NCBI GenBank assembly: GCA_025963265.1
Contig: JAOPUY010000418.1
Location: 1 to 6,330, forward strand
DNA: 6,330 nucleotides
Direction of reading: 5' to 3'
Origin: Frankiales bacterium
GTDB taxonomy: Bacteria > Actinomycetota > Actinomycetes > Mycobacteriales > Jatrophihabitantaceae
Every line of letters starts with the position of its first letter. Position 1 is the stretch's first letter. Position numbers and translations under genes: made by a program. The notes beneath the pieces were generated by a model that worked only from the letters and a program-made list of their open reading frames with translations, did no database searches and was not told the DNA's origin. Shown here piece after piece: positions 1 through 4,563 of the stretch.

Positions 1-101
1 AGCAACCCGGCGGCCAGTTTGAGCACGGCGACGGCCAGGTTCGCCGCGAGCGCCAGCAGCACCGTTGGCAGGCTCTCGTCGGTCGTCTCGTCGTCGCTCA
101 C
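1..101 (-). CDS. Probable cation diffusion facilitator family transporter, N-terminal fragment
   Basis: Only the first 33 codons are inside the window; the gene runs off the left edge. Starting with GTG at 101-99, the peptide has an acidic start (SDDETTDES) followed by LPTVLLALAANLAVAVLKLA, which resembles the beginning of the first membrane helix of cation diffusion facilitator (CDF) transporters. Those proteins exchange Zn2+, Mn2+ or other divalent metals for protons across the cytoplasmic membrane. An AGGA at about 8 nt upstream of GTG (minus strand) can serve as ribosome binding site. The gene lies 61 nt downstream of the alpha/beta hydrolase on the same strand with no clear terminator between, so it may be co-transcribed. 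The assignment rests on the N-terminus alone; the metal-binding HxxxD sites would be outside the window. Confidence 0.6.
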   Translation of the reverse strand, partial: MSDDETTDESLPTVLLALAANLAVAVLKLAAGL

Positions 102-162
102 GCGGAGGTCCTACCCAATGCGGCGACAAGTTGCGCCCAGCGGGGTGTCTAGCTGGTCACCG

Positions 163-1020
163 TCACGCGGTCGTCTTGGCCAGGAAGTCCAGCGCGACCT
201 GGGCGACGTCGGACCAACCGGCGTCGATGACCAGGCTGTGCCCACGTCCGGGGATCTCGTGGAACTCGGTCAGCGAGGAGTTGTGCAGCTGGCGTCGGTA
301 CGCGGCGTAGGCGATGGCGTGCGGGACGGTGTGGTCCTCGCCGCCCTCGATGAACTTCATCGGGCCGCGATCGGGGTTCTTGTGGTCGACCGATGCCTCC
401 GACCGGGGATCGAAGTTGGCCGAGGCCGCCTGGAACAACGGCTTGCCCGCGCCGGGAACCGGGAACTTCTCGTACAGCGCCTTGGCCTCGGCTTCGTCCA
501 CGGCGTTGACGAACGCGAACCGGAACTGCTCATAGGTGAGCATCACCGAACCCTTGCGGTTGGCCGGGTTGCGCAGGGCCGGGAAGGCGGACTTCAACGC
601 CGACAGCGGGAGGGGCAGGACGCCGCGGAAGGGCGCTGGATCAATCGGAACCGACGCGAACCCGAGCCCTTTGCCAGCGAGCTTTTGCGTGATCAGGCCG
701 CCGAAGGAGTGGCCGATGATCGCCGGCTTCTGCTCCAACCGCTGAATCGCCGCCACGTAGTGGTCGGTGATCGCGCCGACGCCCTTGCCGGCGAAGACTT
801 CCGGGTGGGCCCGCCCCTCGGCGACGGTCTCCGGGTCATCCGGCCAGCCGGGCGCGATCGTGGCGTAGCCCTGGGCCTCGAACAGCTCGCGCCACCGGTC
901 CCAGCTGCTGGCCAACAGCCAGAGACCGTGGACGAAGAGGACCGGTGTGCGGCCGGAGGCGTTCGCGCTCTCGATCTGGGCCAACTCGGCTGGAGTGAGG
1001 GAACCAGGCGACGCGGTCAT
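163..1020 (-). CDS. Alpha/beta hydrolase fold protein
   Basis: A 285-residue cytoplasmic alpha/beta hydrolase with no signal peptide. The fold's landmarks are in order: the oxyanion-hole HG at residues 31-32 (PVLFVHGLWL), the nucleophile elbow GHSFGG at 103-108 with Ser105, an acid in GGEDHTVP (Asp229), and the base in GRGHSL (His261). Length is normal for a stand-alone family member. The substrate (ester, lactone, epoxide or other) cannot be told. I chose ATG at 1020 because GAGGA sits 5-6 nt upstream; an upstream GTG at 1032 would put that same GAGG inside the coding region. The gene is divergent from a TetR regulator, and a palindrome overlaps its transcription start, so it is likely repressed by that regulator and induced by a small molecule, perhaps its own substrate. 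Fold assignment is firm, the reaction unknown. Confidence 0.92.
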   Translation of the reverse strand: MTASPGSLTPAELAQIESANASGRTPVLFVHGLWLLASSWDRWRELFEAQGYATIAPGWPDDPETVAEGRAHPEVFAGKGVGAITDHYVAAIQRLEQKPAIIGHSFGGLITQKLAGKGLGFASVPIDPAPFRGVLPLPLSALKSAFPALRNPANRKGSVMLTYEQFRFAFVNAVDEAEAKALYEKFPVPGAGKPLFQAASANFDPRSEASVDHKNPDRGPMKFIEGGEDHTVPHAIAYAAYRRQLHNSSLTEFHEIPGRGHSLVIDAGWSDVAQVALDFLAKTTA

Positions 1021-1036
1021 ATTCGTCCTCACGCTA

Positions 1037-1054
1037 GAACAGAATGGTCTGTTC
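1037..1054. promoter_or_regulatory. Probable TetR-type operator (7-4-7 inverted repeat)
   Basis: GAACAGA-ATGG-TCTGTTC is a perfect inverted repeat with 7-bp arms and a 4-bp spacer in the divergent gap between the hydrolase and the TetR regulator. It begins 16 bp upstream of the hydrolase start codon and covers the predicted transcription start of the hydrolase promoter (about 1052). Size and symmetry fit a dimeric TetR-family repressor binding its own divergent promoter. The link to this regulator is inferred from position. Confidence 0.7.
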
Positions 1055-1058
1055 GATG

Positions 1059-1087
1059 AACCTAAGAGCGTGCTTGGTGACTGTCAA
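1059..1087 (-). promoter_or_regulatory. Sigma-70-type promoter of the alpha/beta hydrolase gene
   Basis: Read on the minus strand, a perfect -35 hexamer TTGACA (1087-1082) is followed after exactly 17 bp by TAGGTT (1064-1059), a good -10 with the TAnnnT pattern. The start point would fall near 1052, giving a leader of about 30 nt before the ATG at 1020. The inverted repeat at 1037-1054 lies over the start point, which explains repression by occlusion. Confidence 0.7.
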
Positions 1088-1121
1088 GACGCCTCGCTAG
1101 CGCGAGTACCGTGGGCGCGCG

Positions 1122-1700
1122 ATGAGCACAACCCAGGAAATGCGGACCACCGACGCACCCGGCACGCGGGATCGGCTGCTCTTCGCTGCCGGTGAGCTCT
1201 TCTACGCCGACGGCATCAGGAACGTCTCGATTGAGCGGGTCTTGGAATCGGCGGCCGTCACCCGCTCGACCATGTACCGCTACTTCCGAACCAAGGAAGA
1301 CCTGGTGCTGGCCTACCTCGCTCATGAGGACGCGAAGCTTCGACTGCGGCTGGCCGAAGCGGCCGCCGATCCGGGCGTCCCTTTGCTGGACGCGGTGGTG
1401 CGGTCAATCTCCTACGACATCTGCCAGCCCGGATTCCGGGGTTGCGCGTTCATGAACGCCGCCGTCGAATTCCCCAATCCCGCCCACCCGGTGCGGCTGG
1501 CGGTGCGGGCGCACCGCGAGTGGTTCGAGCAGGCCCTGGTCCAATTGTTGCGGCAGGCGGCGCATCCGGAGCCCCAGACCGCCGCGCGGGCTCTCGTGGC
1601 TCTGCGAGACGGCGCGATGATGGGCGGCTACCTAGACGATTCGAAAGTAGTCGCGGGATCGCTGGAGTGGGCCGCTCGTTCTGTGCTGGCCTTTTCCTGA
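1122..1700 (+). CDS. TetR/AcrR-family transcriptional regulator
   Basis: A 192-residue repressor-like protein. The N-terminal TetR DNA-binding domain spans about residues 14-62: RDRLLFAAGELFYADG forms helix 1, and SIERVLESAAVTRSTMYRYF is the helix-turn-helix with the family's typical Tyr-x-Tyr/His-Phe end, followed by KEDL. The rest is the helical ligand-binding and dimerisation domain; GCAFMNAAVEFPNP...HP at 107-123 resembles the C-terminal domain of one TetR subgroup. It is divergent from the alpha/beta hydrolase, the usual arrangement for a local regulator, and probably represses both genes through the palindrome at 1037-1054. The start is uncertain: ATG at 1122 lacks a ribosome binding site, but TACCGT at 1107-1112 is well placed as a -10 for a leaderless message. 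ATG at 1140 has AGGA directly next to it, too close to be a good site. The ligand is unknown. Confidence 0.9.
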   Translation: MSTTQEMRTTDAPGTRDRLLFAAGELFYADGIRNVSIERVLESAAVTRSTMYRYFRTKEDLVLAYLAHEDAKLRLRLAEAAADPGVPLLDAVVRSISYDICQPGFRGCAFMNAAVEFPNPAHPVRLAVRAHREWFEQALVQLLRQAAHPEPQTAARALVALRDGAMMGGYLDDSKVVAGSLEWAARSVLAFS

Positions 1701-1708
1701 GGCAAAAT

Positions 1709-1728
1709 GGTGACTGAGAGTAGCCACC
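1709..1728 (+). terminator. Possible hairpin terminator between convergent genes
   Basis: GGTGACT-GAGAGT-AGCCACC can form a 7-bp stem with one A/C mismatch just after the TetR gene's stop and before the end of the convergent small membrane protein gene. There is no U-tract, which is common in actinobacteria, so function is uncertain. Confidence 0.3.
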
Positions 1729-1734
1729 GGTCGC

Positions 1735-1983
1735 CTAGATTCGCCAGCCCGCAGCCTGCTGCATGACGAGCAGGCCAACGCCGGCGGCCAGCAAGATGAA
1801 CATGAGCACTGACACCAGCACGACCAGGTCGAAGTAGCGGTTGGCCAGCGCTTGGGCGCTTCGCGCTGGTGCCAGCGGCGGACGTTTGGCCGGGGCGGCC
1901 GCCGTCGGGCGCGAGCTCACCGGGGACGAGGCGTTGCTGCGGACAGCCGTCTTGGCCGAACCGGCCAGCGAGGTAATTGCCAC
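1735..1983 (-). CDS. Small single-span membrane protein of unknown function
   Basis: An 82-residue protein I do not recognise. Residues 1-48 are a polar Ala/Ser/Pro-rich, basic segment with no fold visible. Residues 52-74 form one very hydrophobic helix (LVVLVSVLMFILLAAGVGLL), followed by a short tail ending GWRI. The basic residues before the helix suggest a cytoplasmic N-terminus and a short outside C-terminus. Codon use has the high third-position GC of its neighbours, which supports real coding. The start is GTG at 1983-1981: an in-frame TAA lies four codons further upstream, and no clear ribosome binding site precedes the GTG, so a leaderless message or a later start is possible. It lies 116 nt downstream of the AAA ATPase on the same strand; joint transcription is possible but not shown. 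Confidence 0.6.
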   Translation of the reverse strand: MAITSLAGSAKTAVRSNASSPVSSRPTAAAPAKRPPLAPARSAQALANRYFDLVVLVSVLMFILLAAGVGLLVMQQAAGWRI

Positions 1984-2099
1984 TACTTTTGTTTACACCC
2001 CGTCACAAATCCAGGATGTCCCTTTTAGTAATTGAGACCAGGCCGAGACCGATTCGACACCGGACGTTTAGCTAGGACACGCGATGCCCGCCCGCGCGA

Positions 2100-3299
2100 C
2101 TAGTCGAGCACCGCCTGGCTGCGGAGGTAGCGGCCGAAATGCGGCACGGTGAACGCGATCAACCCGCGCTCGGCGGAGTAGATGAGGCCCTTCTTCAGCA
2201 GGGCGTCCCGCGCCGGAGACAGGGACTGCGGCTTGCGACCCAAGATGTCCGCCACGTCGGCGGTGGTGACCGCCTCGTTGCCTGAGGCCTCCCGCTCGCC
2301 GGCCAAGGCCATGCCCCGCAGGTAGTCGCGCTCGGCCGGGGTCGCTCGCTCATAGCGGGAGCCGAAGAAGCCGACCGCGAGCTCGGCCGCCGCCTCGGGC
2401 GCGGCGACCGCGACGTCCTCCGCCGTGACCGGCGAGTGCGGCGCCACATCCCACACCGCCTTGCCGTAGGCCTGGATGAAGTAGGGGTAACCAGCCGTCA
2501 TCGCGTACATCGCGGCCAAGGCCTCGGGGGTGAACTCGGCGTCCTCATCCCGAGCCGGCGTTTGCAGGGCGACGTCGGCGGACTCCTTGGTCAACCGGTC
2601 GATGCGCGCGTAGCGGAACAGTCGCTCGCTATAGGACTTGCTTGCGCTCAGCACGCTGGGCAGGTGGGGCAGGCCGGCGCCGACGACGACGAGCGGCAAG
2701 CCGTTTTGACTCAGCTCGTGGCAGGCCGCGCACAGCGCCGAGATGTCCTCCGGCGCCAGGTCTTGCATCTCGTCGATGAAGATCGCGATGCCGGCGCCGG
2801 TGTCAGCCGCCAAGCCGGCCGCGTCGGAGAACAGTTCGACCAGGTCGATCTCGATGTCGCCGGAGTCGGCTCGACCCGCCACCGCCGGCGCGTCGATCCC
2901 GGGCTGCCAGCGGTCTCGCAGCTTGACGTCGCTGGCGCTTTTGAGGGCGAAGGACTTCAGGACGCCGAGCACGTGCTGCAGCCCGTCGGGATCGGCGCCG
3001 CTGAGCTCGCGAATCGCCAGATGCAACGCGGCGGCCAGGGGCCGGCGCAACGCCTGCTCGGGCCTGGCCTCGAGCTTTCCGGTTCCCCAACCGGCCCGCA
3101 CCGCGGCCGACCGCAACGCGTTGAGCAGCACCGTCTTGCCAACCCCGCGAAGGCCGGTGAGCACGATCGAGCGCTCGGCGCGTCCGCGGGCGACCCGCTC
3201 TAGCACCACGTCGAAGGCTCGCAACTCGCCCTCACGGCCGGCGAGTTCGGGCGGCCGTTGGCCCGCTCCAGGCGCGTACGGGTTGCGAATCGGGTCCAT
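2100..3299 (-). CDS. AAA-type ATPase with C-terminal winged-helix region (Orc1/Cdc6-like)
   Basis: A 399-residue ATPase. Walker A is GLRGVGKT at 49-56, Walker B IAIFIDEMQD at 171-180 with Asp176/Glu177 for Mg2+ and hydrolysis. LPLVVVGAGLP at 201-211 is in the sensor-1 place, SERLFRY at 224-230 offers a possible arginine finger, and TAGYPYFIQAYG at 268-279 is in the sensor-2/lid place. Residues about 315-395 (TPAERDYLRGMA, TTADVADILG, SLSPARDALLKKGLIY, then a FTVPHFGRYL end) look like a winged helix-turn-helix. This matches stand-alone Orc1/Cdc6-like or STAND-like ATPases of actinobacteria, whose role is mostly unknown; a DNA- or partner-binding switch is an inference. No ribosome binding site precedes the ATG, but a -10 lies 6 nt upstream, so the message is probably leaderless. 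It is divergent from the surface-protein genes. Domain call firm, function open. Confidence 0.92.
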   Translation of the reverse strand: MDPIRNPYAPGAGQRPPELAGREGELRAFDVVLERVARGRAERSIVLTGLRGVGKTVLLNALRSAAVRAGWGTGKLEARPEQALRRPLAAALHLAIRELSGADPDGLQHVLGVLKSFALKSASDVKLRDRWQPGIDAPAVAGRADSGDIEIDLVELFSDAAGLAADTGAGIAIFIDEMQDLAPEDISALCAACHELSQNGLPLVVVGAGLPHLPSVLSASKSYSERLFRYARIDRLTKESADVALQTPARDEDAEFTPEALAAMYAMTAGYPYFIQAYGKAVWDVAPHSPVTAEDVAVAAPEAAAELAVGFFGSRYERATPAERDYLRGMALAGEREASGNEAVTTADVADILGRKPQSLSPARDALLKKGLIYSAERGLIAFTVPHFGRYLRSQAVLD

Positions 3300-3305
3300 G
3301 ATCGG

Positions 3306-3311
3306 ACTGTA
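3306..3311 (-). promoter_or_regulatory. -10 element for a leaderless ATPase message
   Basis: On the minus strand TACAGT ends 6 nt before the ATG at 3299, so transcription would start at or within a base or two of the start codon. There is no Shine-Dalgarno sequence, which agrees with leaderless translation, frequent in actinobacteria. The -35 region about 17-18 bp upstream (around TTCGGT) is a poor match. Confidence 0.45.
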
Positions 3312-3394
3312 TCGAGGTCTCTAGGGTTTACCGAAGACATCGCGATAAAGCGCAATCGCGTCGCGCCATCGACTACTGCTTTACTACGCACAGT

Positions 3395-3423
3395 CGTCAC
3401 CTTCTAACTCTCTGTCTCGTTAG
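3395..3423 (+). promoter_or_regulatory. Candidate promoter of the two surface-protein genes
   Basis: CGTCAC (3395-3400), 17 bp, then CGTTAG (3418-3423) resembles, from memory, the CGTAAC-N16-CGTTGA pattern of the developmental ECF sigma factor BldN that drives chaplin genes in Streptomyces; the match is partial and the spacer one base longer. An alternative is TTTACT (3380-3385), 18 bp, CTAACT (3404-3409) for a vegetative sigma factor. Either would give a short leader before the strong ribosome binding site at 3443-3451. The sequence alone does not decide between them. Confidence 0.3.
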
Positions 3424-3435
3424 TCGGACAGAGAG
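3408..3435. promoter_or_regulatory. Perfect 9-bp inverted repeat (operator or leader hairpin)
   Basis: CTCTCTGTC at 3408-3416 and GACAGAGAG at 3427-3435 are exact reverse complements around a 10-nt centre. The repeat lies 21 bp upstream of the 333-residue protein's ATG and 7 nt before its ribosome binding site. The putative -10 CGTTAG sits in its centre, so a dimeric regulator bound here would block initiation. If transcription starts further upstream, it would instead be a leader stem-loop. Confidence 0.55.
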
Positions 3436-3456
3436 CGGCACTGGGAGGAGGCGGCG

Positions 3457-4458
3457 ATGCGAGAGCTGATGGGCTCAGCGGCCGTTCTGCCTGCCCGCTC
3501 GCGCTCGCGCCGCATCGGGATGAGGCTGCTGCAGCTGCTCCTGCTGATGGCGGCCGCGTGGGCGCTTTCGAGCCTGGTGCACTCACCGAAGGCTGCCGCC
3601 GAAGCGCCGCCCAACCAACCGCATCCCGTCGCGGCGGCGCTCGGCGGCGTCAGAGGCGTGCTCGCCCGGGCCGCCCAGCCCGGGGACGTCGCGGCGTTGC
3701 CGCCGGCCTCCCCGGCGCGGTCTTCGCACCCGGTCGCCCGCCCCCCAGCGGTCAAGCACCATCGGGCCGTGGCTCCGGCCGCTAACAAGCCGTCCGTCCC
3801 CCCGGTCCGAACGGCAGCCGTGGCGGTGACCGGCACGGTGACCCAGCTGGCCGGCAGCCTGAACTCGGCCGTCGGCGCCCTCACGGCGACGACGGGCGCG
3901 GTGTTGAACCCGGTCGTGGGATCGGTGCTTGATCCGATCGCCGCGCCCATCGCGGCGCCGATCGCCGCGCCGATCCTGGCCCCAATCCTGACCCGGATCC
4001 TGACGCCGGTCGCGGCTTCGCTGTCCCCCGTGGTGGGCGCTGTCGGCGGCTCTGCCGACGCGGTGCTCGGCGCTGCTGGTCCGAGCGGCGGGCCCGTCGT
4101 CAGCGGGCCGGCCGAGCCGCACCTGTGGTTGGAGCCGAGTGCCGGTCCGTACGGACGCTGGATCGAGGAGGCCGCATCGCTGACCGGCCGGCCCGCCGGC
4201 GTCCCCGCGGGGACGGCGCTGTCCAGGCAGTCCGCCGCAGTCCAGCCGAACGGGCCGCTCCCCATCCCGCCGCCGCCCACGCCGAGCCTGCCAGCCGGCT
4301 CGGTCGTGGTCTCGGCGCAGTCCGGCGATGCCCTGTCCGCGGCGGACCTGTCGCGCTTCGGCGAGCCCCAGCTGTCCCGCACCGGGGCGGCCGGGGCGGC
4401 CAACGAGAGTGTCAATCCGCAAAACACCTCGGACGATCCCCCTTTCTCTCCCGACTAG
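3457..4458 (+). CDS. Exported Pro/Ala/Val-rich protein of unknown function
   Basis: A 333-residue protein I cannot assign to a family. A basic segment (RSRSRRIGMR, 14-23) leads into the hydrophobic stretch LLQLLLLMAAAWALSSLV (24-41) and an AAAEA cleavage region near 46-50, so it is exported, probably by Sec; SRRIGMR is only a weak twin-arginine match. Residues 50-118 are Pro/Ala-rich and basic. Residues 120-205 are rich in Val/Leu/Thr/Gly, with the four-residue PIAA/PILA repeat at 160-178. Residues 265-285 are polyproline-like, and the C-terminus is acidic. There is no cysteine, no sorting signal and no second membrane helix, so it should be released or held non-covalently. The start is well supported by GGGAGGAGG at 3443-3451. 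It is followed 105 nt later by the wall-anchored chaplin-like gene, suggesting a shared role at the cell surface. Confidence 0.8.
   Translation: MRELMGSAAVLPARSRSRRIGMRLLQLLLLMAAAWALSSLVHSPKAAAEAPPNQPHPVAAALGGVRGVLARAAQPGDVAALPPASPARSSHPVARPPAVKHHRAVAPAANKPSVPPVRTAAVAVTGTVTQLAGSLNSAVGALTATTGAVLNPVVGSVLDPIAAPIAAPIAAPILAPILTRILTPVAASLSPVVGAVGGSADAVLGAAGPSGGPVVSGPAEPHLWLEPSAGPYGRWIEEAASLTGRPAGVPAGTALSRQSAAVQPNGPLPIPPPPTPSLPAGSVVVSAQSGDALSAADLSRFGEPQLSRTGAAGAANESVNPQNTSDDPPFSPD
3934..3990 (+). repeat. In-frame PIAA/PILA tetrapeptide repeat
   Basis: Within the exported 333-residue protein, residues 160-178 read PIAAPIAAPIAAPILAPIL, a 12-nt coding repeat present about 4.75 times with silent differences between copies. 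It continues as a looser ILT/PVA pattern to about residue 187. The regular spacing of Ile/Leu and Pro suggests an extended hydrophobic segment rather than a globular core. Confidence 0.7.
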
Positions 4459-4465
4459 GGACGCC

Positions 4466-4501
4466 CTGACCGCCACCGCCGCAAGCGGAGCTGACGGTCA
4501 G
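4466..4501 (+). other. Hairpin in the gap between the two surface-protein genes
   Basis: CTGACCG (4466-4472) and CGGTCAG (4495-4501) are exact reverse complements, and the enclosed CCGC-CGCAA-GCGG (4476-4488) can form a second stem. There is no U-tract. It may be a leaky terminator or a processing/stability element that sets different levels for the secreted protein and the wall-anchored protein. No convincing separate promoter is visible between 4459 and 4563. Confidence 0.4.
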
Positions 4502-4563
4502 ACGGGCGACCGCGATGGAAATCCTCCGTCGTGATGACTAGTCAAGGGAAAGGACAGATTTCA

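Noticed and set aside
1021..1032. Upstream GTG start at 1032 for the hydrolase
   Set aside because: GAGGA overlapping this GTG is ideally placed for the ATG at 1020, so four extra codons are unlikely.
19..1059. Long plus-strand open frame opposite the hydrolase gene
   Set aside because: High-GC shadow: the minus-strand frame has full alpha/beta hydrolase motifs, a ribosome binding site and a promoter, while this one is Arg/Gly-rich and resembles nothing.
2056..2080. Two GACAC sequences 20 bp apart, similar to the short WhiA-binding motif
   Set aside because: A five-base motif occurs often by chance, and no gene start is directly downstream in a useful position.
1984..2099. AT-richer gap between the ATPase and the small membrane protein, examined for promoter or terminator
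   Set aside because: TTGTGA and several TAnnnT-like hexamers occur but none are correctly spaced, and no good hairpin is visible.
3339..3360. CGCGAT...ATCGCG inverted repeat and ATCGCGAT palindrome in the divergent gap
   Set aside because: Six-base arms of common GC-rich composition; too short to support a site next to the much stronger repeat at 3408-3435.
3420..4427. Long minus-strand open frame opposite the exported 333-residue protein
   Set aside because: Low-complexity antisense product without a ribosome binding site; the plus-strand frame has a strong one and an N-terminal signal peptide.
4531..4563. Upstream starts GTG 4531 and ATG 4534 for the chaplin-like protein
   Set aside because: The ribosome binding site AAAGGA lies downstream of them, and starting at 4564 gives a normal signal peptide.
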